64,000 nucleotides of DNA, taken from Candidatus Contendibacter sp. GTDB lineage: Bacteria; Pseudomonadota; Gammaproteobacteria; Competibacterales; Competibacteraceae. Below the pieces are notes generated by a model, which was not told where the DNA came from, did not search any database, and saw nothing but the letters and a program-made list of their open reading frames with translations. The DNA lies in assembly GCA_029624675.1 (NCBI GenBank), contig JARSSP010000036.1, forward strand, positions 124,001 through 188,000, read 5' to 3'. Positions 18,816-28,551 of the stretch are shown here, in pieces. The position numbers and the translations under genes were made by a program. Each line of letters begins with the position of its first letter. Position 1 is the stretch's first letter.

Positions 18816-19010
18816 TTCGGTTCCAAAAAACAGGACCATCGACGGTGGCTTGGGTAAGGGCCCTTAAAAAGTTTGACCCTTCAATTCCTTAACTTGTGGG
18901 CCGGTTGCATTTTGTCCAGGGGGTGTGTCGATGCGGGACCGATTGCATCGACATGCGAGAACACCACCATCGATTGGTTCTTACCGTAGGCGAACGGGAA
19001 GGAGGGCGAA

Positions 19011-19523
19011 ATGAAGCGCATCTATTTCTTGGTTCCAGATATCGATTTAGCAAGACTGATCGTGAATGAGCTATTGGTCGCGCGCATTGAAGAACGGCAC
19101 ATCCACATCCTGGCCAAGCGCGGCACCCCGTTGGAAGACTTACCCGAGGCCTCGTTTCTTCAGAAGAGCGACTTTATCCCAGCCATGGAGCGCGGTCTGG
19201 CGCTCGGCGGCACCATCGGTACGCTCGCGGGCTTGGTCGCGGTCGCCCTGGGTCCATTCAGCCTGGTCGTGGCGGGAGGCGGGATCGTGCTAGCCAGCGG
19301 GTTGGCTGGGGCTGGCGTCGGAGCCTGGTTGAGCGGGATGGTAGGACTCAACATCGGCAATACTCGCCTGAAGCGGTTTGAAGAAGCCATCGAACAGGGC
19401 GAGTTGCTGATGATGATCGACGTTCCGCGCGACCGGGTGGAACAGATATCCAAACTGGTCGCGACCCACCATCCCGAGGCACACCTTGAAGGCACGGAAC
19501 CGACGGTTCCCGCGTTCCCCTAA
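19011..19523 (+). CDS. DUF1269-family membrane protein
   Basis: 170 residues. It begins MKRIYFLVPDIDLARLIVNE with a ferredoxin-like half (ARIEERHIHILAKR, LEDLPEASFLQKSD). A glycine-rich hydrophobic hairpin follows at about 65-110, then a C-terminal part with GELLMMIDVPRDRVEQI and HHPEAHLEGTEPTVPAFP. This closely follows the DUF1269 pattern; the function is unknown, possibly stress related. GGAGGG lies just before the ATG. It is a lone gene between the aa3/haem A region and the cbb3 locus, with a terminator about 120 bases downstream. Confidence 0.8.
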   Translation: MKRIYFLVPDIDLARLIVNELLVARIEERHIHILAKRGTPLEDLPEASFLQKSDFIPAMERGLALGGTIGTLAGLVAVALGPFSLVVAGGGIVLASGLAGAGVGAWLSGMVGLNIGNTRLKRFEEAIEQGELLMMIDVPRDRVEQISKLVATHHPEAHLEGTEPTVPAFP

Positions 19524-20037
19524 TCAGTTCGGTGATCCCAGCGCATACCCTCGATGGCGCGGCGCAACCCTCTTTTCCCTCGTCCGCGAGCGGCCAGGGA
19601 TTGGGAATGAGGGCAGCGAGCGGAACTGCCCTCGTTCAGTAAATAGCCCCCAGCAAAACCGGGGGCTTTAGTTTCGTCCCGACTCCCATCGAGACCCAGT
19701 CCCCCAACAGGATCGCCCAGCCACATTCTGCTGGCGCATCCCTACACCCGCGCCAAATGGATCACACTCTTGCTCTTGATGCACCTGATCGCTGGCGACT
19801 TCGCATGATCCCATGGAAACAGCGGCTCCTGGGATCGATGCGCGTGAAATCAACGGGCTTAACCCAGGGATATCTGCATCATGAAAGCTGAAGAACGCGA
19901 CTAATTGAGAAAACCCGGCGAATATTAGTAGAATAGGCCGTCGTCCAGACCCACCCCAGCGTTTTCCACTCCAGCTTCAACCATCGGAAAACAAATAAAA
20001 CACCTCTAACCCCATGGCTTGCTAAGGAGGCTTGGAT
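19524..20037. other. Long non-coding leader between DUF1269 gene and ccoN
   Basis: 514 bases with no convincing gene. They hold a 12-base stem with one wobble pair (19605-19616 with 19626-19637), the terminator at 19645-19670, and an imperfect inverted repeat (19802-19813 with 19830-19842, one bulged base). The cbb3 promoter should lie in the AT-richer last 150 bases. I did not find an FNR/Anr box of the form TTGAT-N4-ATCAA. The strong site AAGGAGG at 20024-20030 serves ccoN. Confidence 0.6.
19645..19670 (+). terminator. Probable rho-independent terminator
   Basis: Seven-base perfect stem AGCCCCC (19645-19651) and GGGGGCT (19661-19667) around a nine-base loop, running into TTAGTTT. It lies about 120 bases after the DUF1269 gene on the same strand and separates it from the cbb3 operon. 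Confidence 0.7.
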
Positions 20038-21486
20038 ATGGCCCAAAGCTCAGCATTGCCGGTCGAGCAATATAATTTCGATATCGTCCGCAGGTTTATG
20101 ATCGTGGCCATGATCTATGGCGTGATCGGCATGGCGGTCGGCGTCTACATCGCTTGCGAACTGGCATGGCCGTTTCTGAATTTCGACATTCCCGCGCTGA
20201 CCTTCGGGCGTCTGCGCCCCGTTCACACTAGTCTGGTGATCTTCGGTTTCGGCGGCAGCGCCCTGTTTGCCACGTCCTACTACATCGTGCAGCGCACCTG
20301 CCAGGCCCGACTGGCGTTCCCGTGGCTGGCCGAGTTCACTTTCATAGGTTGGACCGGCGGTGTGGCGCTGGGTGTCCTCACCTACATGGCCGGTTTTTCC
20401 CAAGGCAAGGAATACGCCGAGTTTGAATGGCCTTTGGACCTTGCCATCACCGTGGTTTGGGTGTGCTACATCCTGGTCTACGTCGAAACCGTCCGTCGCC
20501 GCAGTCAACCACACATTTACGTCGCCAACTGGTTCTTTCTGGCCTTCCTGCTGGCCGTCGCCTTGCTGCATATTTTCAACAACATAGCGGTGCCGTCCGC
20601 CTTGTTGAAATCTTACAGCGTATACTCCGGCGTGCAGGATGCCATGATCCAGTGGTGGTATGGCCACAATGCGGTGGGCTTTTTCCTGACCGCCGCCTTC
20701 CTCGGCATGATGTACTACTTTGTGCCCAAGCAGGCTGGCCGGCCGGTTTATTCGTACCGGCTGTCAATCATCCATTTCTGGGCGCTGATCTTCCTTTACA
20801 TGTGGGCCGGCGGCCATCATCTGCACTGGACCGCGTTGCCCGACTGGGTTTCGACCTTGTCCGCCACCTTTTCCATACTGCTGCTGATGCCCTCGTGGGG
20901 CGGCATGATCAACGGCATCATGACCCTGTCCGGCGCGTGGGACAAATTGCGCTCCGACCCGATCATGCTGTTCCTGATCACCTCGCTGTCGTTCTATGGC
21001 ATGTCCACCTTCGAAGGTCCGCTGATGTCGCTGAAGAGCGTCAACGCTCTGTCGCACTATACCGACTGGACCATTGGCCACGTGCACTCCGGCGCGCTGG
21101 GTTGGGTAGCGCTAGTGAGCTTCGGCTCCTTCTATCACCTGATGCCGCGGCTGTACGAAACTCGGATGTACAGCCAGACCTTGATTTACGTCCACTTCTG
21201 GCTCGCTACCATCGGCATTGTGCTGTACATCACCTCAATGTGGATTGCCGGCATCGGTCAGGGACTGATGCTGCGCAGCTTTGACGATTACGGCAACCTA
21301 GCCTACACCTTCATCGAGACGGTCGAATTCATGCATACCCCGTACGTTTGGCGCGCGCTGGGTGGCGCCTTCTTCGTCGCGGGCGCGCTGGTGATGGTCT
21401 ACAACATGGTGATGACCGTGCGGGCGGCTCGCATCGAACGGGCGACCTTGGAAGCCAAACTGGCAGCCAAGCTGGCGAAGGCCTGA
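20038..21486 (+). CDS. ccoN: cbb3-type cytochrome c oxidase subunit I
   Basis: 482-residue catalytic subunit of the high-affinity C-type haem-copper oxidase, with low-spin haem b and the b3/CuB site. Key segments are [43 protein letters not shown] (CuB His pair) and [14 protein letters not shown]. Length is normal. ATG 20038 is chosen because AAGGAGG lies seven bases before it; the TTG at 20032 is too close to that site. It opens the ccoNOQP operon, usually induced at low oxygen. Confidence 0.97.
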   Translation: MAQSSALPVEQYNFDIVRRFMIVAMIYGVIGMAVGVYIACELAWPFLNFDIPALTFGRLRPVHTSLVIFGFGGSALFATSYYIVQRTCQARLAFPWLAEFTFIGWTGGVALGVLTYMAGFSQGKEYAEFEWPLDLAITVVWVCYILVYVETVRRRSQPHIYVANWFFLAFLLAVALLHIFNNIAVPSALLKSYSVYSGVQDAMIQWWYGHNAVGFFLTAAFLGMMYYFVPKQAGRPVYSYRLSIIHFWALIFLYMWAGGHHLHWTALPDWVSTLSATFSILLLMPSWGGMINGIMTLSGAWDKLRSDPIMLFLITSLSFYGMSTFEGPLMSLKSVNALSHYTDWTIGHVHSGALGWVALVSFGSFYHLMPRLYETRMYSQTLIYVHFWLATIGIVLYITSMWIAGIGQGLMLRSFDDYGNLAYTFIETVEFMHTPYVWRALGGAFFVAGALVMVYNMVMTVRAARIERATLEAKLAAKLAKA

Positions 21487-21509
21487 CCCGAACCTCGACC
21501 GGAGACTAA

Positions 21510-22250
21510 ATGACCATGCGACACGAACAAGTCGAAACCAACTCCGCCCTGATGTTGCTGCTGATCCTGGCGGTGATCAGCGTCGGCGGCCTAGTGGAAA
21601 TCGTTCCACTGTTCTCCATCAACGAAACGATTGAAAAGGTGGAGGGCGTGCGACCCAACACTCCACTAGAGATTCGCGGCCGCGACATCTACATTCGCGA
21701 GGGTTGTTATCTGTGCCATTCGCAGATGATCCGGCCGTTCCGCGACGAGTGGCTCCGCTATGGCCATTATTCCCTGGCGGCGGAATCACAATACGACCAT
21801 CCGTTCCAGTGGGGCTCCAAGCGCACCGGCCCCGATCTGGCGCGGGTGGGCGGCAAGTACTCCAATCAGTGGCATGTCCAGCACATGAAAGCGCCGCGCT
21901 CGGTGGTGCCGCAGTCGATCATGCCGAACTATCCATGGCTCCTGACCAACGATCTGGATTATTCGGACGTGGCCGACCGGATGCGCGCCCTGCGGGTGAC
22001 GGGAGTACCTTACTCCTTGACGCAGCAGGAGTACGACGCCAATGTCAAGAGGTTTGGCCCGACCGTCGCCGATCAGCTCGACATCAGCAAGGCGGAGGAC
22101 AATCTGCTGAAGGAGGCCCGCGACAAGAATTTCGACGGCATTCCCGGCCGGGTCACGGAGATGGATGCCTTGGTGGCGTACTTGCAATCGCTGGGAACCA
22201 TGGTGGACTTCACCAAGTATGACGAAGGCTACTTCGCCACGTTCCGCTAA
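21510..22250 (+). CDS. ccoO: cbb3-type cytochrome c oxidase subunit II (monohaem c)
   Basis: 246 residues. One N-terminal helix ([20 protein letters not shown]) anchors a periplasmic cytochrome c domain with the single haem site [12 protein letters not shown] and an axial Met candidate in [13 protein letters not shown]. It passes electrons from CcoP to CcoN. GGAG lies about six bases before the ATG. It follows ccoN by 23 bases. Confidence 0.97.
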   Translation: MTMRHEQVETNSALMLLLILAVISVGGLVEIVPLFSINETIEKVEGVRPNTPLEIRGRDIYIREGCYLCHSQMIRPFRDEWLRYGHYSLAAESQYDHPFQWGSKRTGPDLARVGGKYSNQWHVQHMKAPRSVVPQSIMPNYPWLLTNDLDYSDVADRMRALRVTGVPYSLTQQEYDANVKRFGPTVADQLDISKAEDNLLKEARDKNFDGIPGRVTEMDALVAYLQSLGTMVDFTKYDEGYFATFR

Positions 22251-22306
22251 CGATTCGAACTCGGCCTCCCCCCTGTTTGAGGAGGCTGGCTGGGAGTATC
22301 CGTCCG

Positions 22307-22564
22307 ATGTTCGACTGGCTGCTGTGGTTCACCCACATGGAGAATTCCAAACCCTTGGCGCTGGTACTGTTCTTTGGCGCATTCTGCGGCATTCTGGTTT
22401 ATGTATTCACCGGGAAACAACGCGCCAAGCGGCTGGAATCCTACAAATACATCCCGTTCGACGACGAGGAGTCGCAGCGGCCCGAACCTCATGACTTTGC
22501 CCGCGGCAAGCCGCGGGCGCGGATTGAAACCCAATCCCGCAAGGTGATGGACAATGAGCGATAA
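22307..22564 (+). CDS. ccoQ: cbb3-type oxidase small subunit CcoQ
   Basis: 85-residue one-helix protein (LALVLFFGAFCGILVYVF) with a cytoplasmic tail typical of CcoQ/FixQ (YKYIPFDDEE). It stabilises the CcoNOP complex. Start at 22307 (MFDWLLWF) has GGGAG about ten bases upstream; a later Met (MENSKPL) is a shorter alternative closer to the usual family length of 50-75. It overlaps ccoP by 11 bases, and the order ccoNOQP is canonical. Confidence 0.85.
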   Translation: MFDWLLWFTHMENSKPLALVLFFGAFCGILVYVFTGKQRAKRLESYKYIPFDDEESQRPEPHDFARGKPRARIETQSRKVMDNER

Positions 22565-23510
22565 CAAACTGAATGCAGCGCAACAATCCGGCGCGGTCCA
22601 GACTACCGGCCATGCCTGGGACGGCGATTTGCAGGAGTACAACAACCCACTGCCACGGTGGTGGCTGTGGTGTTTCTATGGAACCGTGGTTTTCTCGGTT
22701 CTCTACTGGTTCATCTATCCCTCCTGGCCGGTGGGCCAGACTTGGCTGAAGGGATTCGGCAAGGTGGATTACACCATCGTCGACAAGAAGACCAACAAGG
22801 TTGAGGAACGGGAACAACGCTGGAATACCCGCGCCCTGCTGCTGGCGGATTTGGGCGAGGCGGCCAACAACGAACAGCGCAAGGCCATGCTGTCCAAGGT
22901 GCGAGCGGCCAGCCACGACCAGATCGTCAAGGACCCCAAGATGATGGAATTCGTTCGTTCCGTCGGCAAAGGTCTGTTCGGCGACAACTGCGCCGCTTGC
23001 CACGGTCGCGGCGGTCAGGGCGTAGTGGGCATGTACCCGAACCTCTCCGACGATGACTGGCTTTGGGGCGGCTCCATGGACAAGATCCATGAGACCCTGG
23101 TACAGGGTCGCAAGGGTTTCATGCCGGCGTTCGAGGGAGTATTGAAGCCGGAGCAACTGGACGACGTGGCTGAGTACGCCTTGGTCTTGTCGAACGAAGC
23201 CAAGCCAAGCGAAGCGTCCGAGCGCGGCAAGGAAATTTTCCAGGGTCAGATCGGCGGCTGCTACTATTGCCACGGCGCCGACGCCAAGGGGGTTCCATCA
23301 CAGGGCGCGGCCAATCTGACCGACAAGATCTGGACCATCGCCAATGTGCCAGCGCAGAAAACCCTCCAGGACAAGAAGGCCGTGCTTAAGACCTTGATCG
23401 CCAACGGCGTGAATAATACGCGCATCATGCCGGCCTGGAAGGGACGCTTGAACGACGACGACATCAAACTGCTGGCGGTTTACGTCCAGCAACTGGGTGG
23501 TGCCAAATAG
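22554..23510 (+). CDS. ccoP: cbb3-type cytochrome c oxidase subunit III (dihaem c)
   Basis: 318 residues. The N-terminal CcoP domain has a helix (WWLWCFYGTVVFSVLYWFIY) and two cytochrome c domains follow with CAACHGRGGQG and CYYCHGADAKG. Axial Met candidates lie in GFMPAFEG and RIMPAWKG. It is the entry point for electrons from soluble cytochromes c. It ends in TAG, a useful reference showing that TAG is read as stop in this genome. Confidence 0.97.
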   Translation: MSDNKLNAAQQSGAVQTTGHAWDGDLQEYNNPLPRWWLWCFYGTVVFSVLYWFIYPSWPVGQTWLKGFGKVDYTIVDKKTNKVEEREQRWNTRALLLADLGEAANNEQRKAMLSKVRAASHDQIVKDPKMMEFVRSVGKGLFGDNCAACHGRGGQGVVGMYPNLSDDDWLWGGSMDKIHETLVQGRKGFMPAFEGVLKPEQLDDVAEYALVLSNEAKPSEASERGKEIFQGQIGGCYYCHGADAKGVPSQGAANLTDKIWTIANVPAQKTLQDKKAVLKTLIANGVNNTRIMPAWKGRLNDDDIKLLAVYVQQLGGAK

Positions 23511-23526
23511 GAGGCTAACCATCCAA

Positions 23527-23556
23527 CAGGCTATCATCCGGCAGGCTATCATCCGG
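23527..23556. repeat. Two-copy 15-base tandem repeat after ccoP
   Basis: The 15-base unit CAGGCTATCATCCGG occurs twice head to tail in the 248-base gap between ccoP and ccoG. It is too small to assign a role. Confidence 0.8.
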
Positions 23557-23584
23557 TCGGCAACGACCAGTTAGTGGGTTCCCG

Positions 23585-23601
23585 CCCCCCGCGCAGGGGG
23601 G
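23585..23601. terminator. GC hairpin between ccoP and ccoG
   Basis: Six C (23585-23590), loop GCGCA, six G (23596-23601), followed by TACACTATTT. It may terminate or attenuate transcription between the structural (ccoNOQP) and maturation (ccoG-fixH-ccoI-ccoS) parts. The T tract is poor, so the call is tentative. Confidence 0.45.
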
Positions 23602-23758
23602 TACACTATTTGCCATTGGGTATCGATTTTGGCGTCCTACCCATTACTTTGATTTCTCAAGCCTTGACCGGGTGTCCATCGGGTGAATTGCCACGACGCC
23701 CGTTTTCCGATGCGATCAACACGATTGTTCGCACCGTTTCACGTTCATCGGGTGGAAC

Positions 23759-25150
23759 ATGTCCGAAGACAGTATCCAGCTTTATCAGAAGCGCATTCAA
23801 ATCCATCCTCGCTCCGTCAAGGGCCGGTTTCGTAACCTCAAAACCGGCGTCATGGTCCTGGCCTATACCATCTATTTTCTGTTGCCCTGGCTGCGTTGGG
23901 AGCGGCCCAACGCACCTGACCAGGCGGTGCTGTACGATTTGCCGGGCCGGCATTTCTACATTTTCGGCCTGACCGTGCAGGTACAGGATATCTTCTGGCT
24001 GGCCGGGGTTCTGATCATCTTCGCCATCCTCTTGTTTTTCGTGACCGGGCTCGCTGGCCGGGTCTGGTGCGGCTATTTCTGCTTTCAGACCCTATGGACC
24101 GATCTGTTTATCATGATCGAACACTGGGTGCAGGGCGAACGGCCGGCGCGGATGCGATTGGATAAAAAACCCTGGAATCGAGAGAAATTGATCAAGAAGG
24201 GGGCCACCTATGGCCTTTGGCTGCTGGTGGCGTTCTGGACCGGCCTGACCTTCACCATGTACTGGGTCGACGCGCCGACCTTGGTGGTGGATATCTTGCT
24301 GGGTCGGGCATCCTACGCCGCCTACTTCACCACTTTCTTCCTGACCGCCACCACTTTCGTGATGGCCGGTCTGGCGCGCGAGCAAGTCTGCATCTACATG
24401 TGTCCCTACGCGCGTTTCCAGAGCGCCATGTTCGATCATGACACCCTGATCATTTCCTACGACGCCAAGAAGGGCGAGGGGTCGAAGGGCCGGGCCAAGG
24501 AATACCGGGGGCAAAGAACCCCCGAGGAACGCAAGGCAAAGGGCTTTGGCGAATGCACCGATTGCGGGCATTGCGCGCTGGTCTGCCCGATGGGGATCGA
24601 CATCCGTAACGGTCTTCAATACCAATGTATTTCCTGTGCGCTGTGCATCGATGCCTGCAAGCACGATTTGGTCAATTACACTTCGGAAAACGCGCTGAAT
24701 GGCCGAAAGACCCAATTTTTACGACCGAAGACGGTCGGCTATGGGGTAATCCTGGCGGCGGCGACCGTGATCTTGATCTGGAGCGTGCTGACCCGCGCGC
24801 CCTATACGGGCACGGTCGAACAAATCCGCCAGCCGCTGTATACCCAGTTGTCCGATGGCGGCATCCGCAATGCCTACGAAGTCAAGTTGAACAACAAATT
24901 GACCGCGCCGATGACCGTCGGCATCTACATCGAGGGTCTGCCTGGCGCAACTCTGGACATGGACGGCATGGAACGGATCGAGCTGGCGCCGCAGGAGCGG
25001 ATCAAGCTGCTGGCGCGAGTGCAAATTCCGCCGGTCGAGAGCAGCAAGGTGGTTGGTGACAAGGTGATGTTCGTTATCGAATCCCTGGACGGCGCGACAG
25101 CCAAGCCGATCCGTCAGGAAGTGCCGTTCTACGCGCCGGCCGGCAGCTAA
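23759..25150 (+). CDS. ccoG: cbb3 oxidase maturation ferredoxin-like protein CcoG/RdxA
   Basis: 463-residue membrane iron-sulfur protein, thought to reduce Cu(II) for cbb3 assembly. Helices at about 30-50, 75-98, 150-170 and 190-210 precede two 4Fe-4S motifs, CTDCGHCALVCPMGI and CISCALCIDACK. A helix near 325-342 and an Ig-like C-terminal domain follow. Extra family Cys motifs are WCGYFCFQTLW and CIYMCPYARFQS. GGTGG precedes the ATG. The TAA overlaps the ATG of the next gene (TAATG). Confidence 0.95.
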   Translation: MSEDSIQLYQKRIQIHPRSVKGRFRNLKTGVMVLAYTIYFLLPWLRWERPNAPDQAVLYDLPGRHFYIFGLTVQVQDIFWLAGVLIIFAILLFFVTGLAGRVWCGYFCFQTLWTDLFIMIEHWVQGERPARMRLDKKPWNREKLIKKGATYGLWLLVAFWTGLTFTMYWVDAPTLVVDILLGRASYAAYFTTFFLTATTFVMAGLAREQVCIYMCPYARFQSAMFDHDTLIISYDAKKGEGSKGRAKEYRGQRTPEERKAKGFGECTDCGHCALVCPMGIDIRNGLQYQCISCALCIDACKHDLVNYTSENALNGRKTQFLRPKTVGYGVILAAATVILIWSVLTRAPYTGTVEQIRQPLYTQLSDGGIRNAYEVKLNNKLTAPMTVGIYIEGLPGATLDMDGMERIELAPQERIKLLARVQIPPVESSKVVGDKVMFVIESLDGATAKPIRQEVPFYAPAGS

Positions 25151-25953
25151 TGACCGATCTGTTGCTCGGTCTCGCGCTTGGCGCCGGAGCGATCTTCCTG
25201 GCCAACCTGGGATTGATTCGTTTCGCGCGCACGAGCGCGAAACAGGCCGCGGCCACGGTCGCCTTGGTGACCGTGGGTCTTTACGTGCCGTATGGCATCT
25301 TACGCTGGCCGGGCGGTGATGTGTTCGCCCTGTATTTGGCGATCTATCTGTTGACGTCCCTGGCTTGCGGCATGGCGCTCGACGCCCGCGCCAGCGGTCG
25401 GGGATTGCACTGGGGGCCGGCGGCGATCGGGGGGTTTTTCATCCTCGTGGCGGTGGTGGGCGCGGTGTTTGTCGCGGTGGCCGAGCGTGGCCTAAGTCCC
25501 ACGCTGTTGCGCTGGCTGTTGCCGGAGGCACAAACCCACCACGAGGTTTCGTCGAAATTTCCCGGCGTGGTCGCGCGCGATTTCCACCAGAAGGAAGCTC
25601 TGTATAACCAGTATTTGCAGCAGATGGAACGCCAACGCCAGCGCGGCTGGCGGATTCAAAAGGGGTGGCTTACCGAGCCGGTGGCGGGTAAGCCGGCGGT
25701 GTTCCGGGTGGCGGCGCGAACCCGCGCGGACGAACCGCTGAGTGGGGCGACCGTGACCGGGCGGTTTCTCCGGCCTTCGACCAGTGCGTTGGACATCGGG
25801 TTTACGTTGGCGCAGCAAGCGCCGGGAGTATACGAGGCGGCGCTGACCCTGCCCGCCGCGGGTTCGTGGGATCTGGTGCTGCAAATTCGCCAGGGCGACG
25901 AGCTGCACGAAATCAGCGCCAGCACCACTGTGGGCGACGGTAAGGGCCGATGA
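25150..25953 (+). CDS. FixH-family protein with long membrane N-terminus
   Basis: 267 residues. The C-terminal part, from about 115, looks like FixH/CcoH: a juxtamembrane stretch (FHQKEALYNQYLQQMERQR), then a beta-rich domain (GWLTEPVAGKPAVFRV, GVYEAALTLPAAGSWDLVLQ). The first 110 residues carry about four hydrophobic helices, whereas common FixH proteins have one helix and 150-180 residues. The gene sits in the fixH position between ccoG and ccoI and starts inside the ccoG stop. It should help cbb3 assembly. Whether the extra helices are a separate domain is unclear. Confidence 0.8.
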   Translation: MTDLLLGLALGAGAIFLANLGLIRFARTSAKQAAATVALVTVGLYVPYGILRWPGGDVFALYLAIYLLTSLACGMALDARASGRGLHWGPAAIGGFFILVAVVGAVFVAVAERGLSPTLLRWLLPEAQTHHEVSSKFPGVVARDFHQKEALYNQYLQQMERQRQRGWRIQKGWLTEPVAGKPAVFRVAARTRADEPLSGATVTGRFLRPSTSALDIGFTLAQQAPGVYEAALTLPAAGSWDLVLQIRQGDELHEISASTTVGDGKGR

Positions 25954-26074
25954 CCGAAGACCGCGATTTGACGGTTTTTCTAGTTGCCGCTGGAAGTGGA
26001 AGTGGATGGGTGATGACTCGCGGTTGCATCGCTGGAAGCGATAATTCATTGGCATTGATCGATGACATTTCTTG

Positions 26075-28531
26075 ATGCAGGCCGCCGCTGATTTCCCCGC
26101 TGCCCCCGCTGGTTCCAGCGTGGCCTGTTTCCACTGCGGCCTGTCCGTTCCACCGGGAACGCATTACGCGGCGGTGATCGACGGCCAGCGCCAGCCGATG
26201 TGCTGCCATGGTTGCGAAGCTGTGGCCGAAGCCATTGTCGCCGCCGGGCTCACCGATTTTTATCGTCACCGCACCACGCTCTCGCGCCGGGCCGAGGATT
26301 TGATCCCGGAGTCACTACGTGGGCTGAAGCTGTACGACCGGCCGGATTTGCAAAAAAACTTTGTCCGCGCCGAGAGCGAGCACATCCGTGAAGCCGCGCT
26401 GATATTGGAAGGCATTGTCTGCGCCGCTTGCATCTGGCTTAACGAGCGCCACGTGGGCCGCTTGCTGGGCGTGCTGGAATTCCGGGTCAACTACTCTACT
26501 CACCGCGCCCGGCTGCGGTGGGACGAACGCCAGATCAAGCTCAGCGACATTCTGGCCGCCATCGGCGCCATCGGCTACATCGCTCATCCCTTCGATCCCA
26601 ACCGCCAGGAAGCCTTGCAGAAGCGCGAACGCGCCGTGGCCTTGCGCCGGCTGGCGGTGGCGGGGCTGGGTTCGATGCAAGTGATGATGCTGGCGGTTGG
26701 TCTGTACGCCGGCGAGTACCAGGGCATGGAGGAGTGGATTCGCGAACTCCTGCGCTGGACTTGCCTGATCCTGACCGTGCCGGTCGTAACCTATTCCGCC
26801 CAGTCGTTTTACCGCGCCGCCTGGCGCGACCTGCGTCGCCGGCAACTGGGCATGGATGTCCCGGTGGCGCTGGCGATTGTGGCCGCCTTCGCTGCCAGTG
26901 TCTGGTATACCGGTAAGGGTGGCGGCGAGGTTTACTACGACTCGGTGACGATGTTCGTCTTCTTTTTGCTGACCGGGCGCTTTCTGGAAATGACCGCCCG
27001 TCATCGGGCCGCGCAAATCTCCGAGGCGCTGGTGCGGATGCTGCCGGCGACCGCCACCCGCCTGAATACAGCGGGTGAGGAGGAGATCGTTCCCATCGCC
27101 GAACTGGCGCCCGGCGATCGGGTGCTGGTGCGGCCCGGCGAGACGATTCCCGCCGACGGGACCGTCATCGAAGGCGCCAGCAACGTGGACGAATCGCTGC
27201 TGACCGGCGAAAGCCTGCCGGTGTCCCGGCAACTGGGCGAGGTGCTGATCGGCGGGGCCGTGAACGTGGACAGTCCGCTGGTGATGCGGGTGGAGAAAGT
27301 CGGCGCCGACACTGTGCTGTCGGCGATCTCCCGTCTGCTGGACCGCGCCCAGAGCGAGAAACCGCGCCTGGCGCTGCTGGCCGACCGCATCGCTGGCCGG
27401 TTCGTCGCTGTTTTGTTGGTGGTGGCGGCGGTGGTGCTGGCGGCCTGGTGGTCGCTGAGCGATTTCGACACCGCGTTCCGGGTGACCTTGTCGGTGCTGG
27501 TGGTCAGTTGTCCCTGCGCGCTGTCGCTGGCCACGCCCACGGCGATGGTCGCGGCGACCGGCGCCCTAACGCGGTTGGGTGTGCTGACCACGCGCGGTCA
27601 TGCGTTGGAAACCCTGGCGCAAGCCACGCACGTTATCTTTGACAAGACCGGCACGCTGACTTTCGGCCGGCCACGGGTGGCCGCGGTGGAAACGGTCGGC
27701 GGCTTGGAGACGCGGCGCGGTCTGGCGCTGGCGGCGGCGCTGGAGCGCGGTTCCGAACATCCGGTCGGTCGCGCCCTGGTGGAAGCGGCGGGCGAGTCGA
27801 TCCCGTCGGCGACCGATATACGCAACACGCCCGGCAACGGTCTTGAGGGTTGGATCGAAGATCGGCGTTATCGGATCGGGCGGCCGGAATTCGTGGCTGC
27901 CTTGAGTCAGACCGCCGCGACCGAACGCGACGATCTGGACGCCGCCAGCACCTGGGTGGCGCTGGGCGATGAAGCCGGGCTGCTGGCCTGGTTCCGGTTG
28001 ACCGACGCCTTGCGGCCCGACGCGGCGGCGGCGGTCGCGGCGCTGCGGGCGCGCGGCTTGACGGTGGAACTGCTCAGCGGCGACCGGCCCGACGCCGTGA
28101 CCCATATCGCCCGCGAGGCGGGGATCGCCACGGCGACCGGCGGGATGTCGCCCCAGGATAAATTGGAGCGGCTGCGGGCCTTGCAGCAACGAGGGACAGT
28201 GGTCGCGATGGTCGGCGACGGCATCAACGACGCGCCGGTGCTGGCGGCGGCCCAGGTGTCGCTGGCCATGGGGAACGGGACGCAACTGGCCCATGCCTCG
28301 GCGGACATGATCCTGCTGTCGGAAAGGCTCGAGCACCTGGTCGACGGCGTGGATATGGCTCGGCGGACCCTGACGATCACGCGCGAGAATTTTGCTTGGG
28401 CGATTGGTTACAATTTGATTGCCCTGCCGCTGGCGGCCGGCGGTTGGCTGACGCCTTGGATGTCGGCCATCGGCATGTCGTTCAGTTCGCTGTTGGTGGT
28501 GGTGAACGCGCTACGGCTGCGGCGGTTCTAA
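26075..28531 (+). CDS. ccoI: Copper-transporting P1B-type ATPase CcoI/FixI
   Basis: 818 residues. The N-terminal metal-binding part has a Cys-rich segment (CFHCGLSVPPG, MCCHGCEAV) and an HMA domain with GIVCAACIWL. The transport core has the CPC motif (VVSCPCALSLATPTAM), actuator LLTGESLPV, phosphorylation site DKTGTLTFG, nucleotide-site HP in SEHPVGRALV and hinge GDGINDAPVLAAA. This is the CopA2-like exporter that supplies copper for cbb3 assembly. ATG 26075 is used; a TTG one codon earlier is possible and the ribosome site is weak. Confidence 0.95.
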   Translation: MQAAADFPAAPAGSSVACFHCGLSVPPGTHYAAVIDGQRQPMCCHGCEAVAEAIVAAGLTDFYRHRTTLSRRAEDLIPESLRGLKLYDRPDLQKNFVRAESEHIREAALILEGIVCAACIWLNERHVGRLLGVLEFRVNYSTHRARLRWDERQIKLSDILAAIGAIGYIAHPFDPNRQEALQKRERAVALRRLAVAGLGSMQVMMLAVGLYAGEYQGMEEWIRELLRWTCLILTVPVVTYSAQSFYRAAWRDLRRRQLGMDVPVALAIVAAFAASVWYTGKGGGEVYYDSVTMFVFFLLTGRFLEMTARHRAAQISEALVRMLPATATRLNTAGEEEIVPIAELAPGDRVLVRPGETIPADGTVIEGASNVDESLLTGESLPVSRQLGEVLIGGAVNVDSPLVMRVEKVGADTVLSAISRLLDRAQSEKPRLALLADRIAGRFVAVLLVVAAVVLAAWWSLSDFDTAFRVTLSVLVVSCPCALSLATPTAMVAATGALTRLGVLTTRGHALETLAQATHVIFDKTGTLTFGRPRVAAVETVGGLETRRGLALAAALERGSEHPVGRALVEAAGESIPSATDIRNTPGNGLEGWIEDRRYRIGRPEFVAALSQTAATERDDLDAASTWVALGDEAGLLAWFRLTDALRPDAAAAVAALRARGLTVELLSGDRPDAVTHIAREAGIATATGGMSPQDKLERLRALQQRGTVVAMVGDGINDAPVLAAAQVSLAMGNGTQLAHASADMILLSERLEHLVDGVDMARRTLTITRENFAWAIGYNLIALPLAAGGWLTPWMSAIGMSFSSLLVVVNALRLRRF

Positions 28532-28551
28532 ACAGTGGAGGTTCTTCCCGC

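Noticed and set aside
23648..23660. TTGATTTCTCAAG as an FNR/Anr box before ccoG
   Set aside because: The half-sites TTGA and TCAA are four bases apart, while FNR sites need TTGA-N6-TCAA; the match is incomplete.
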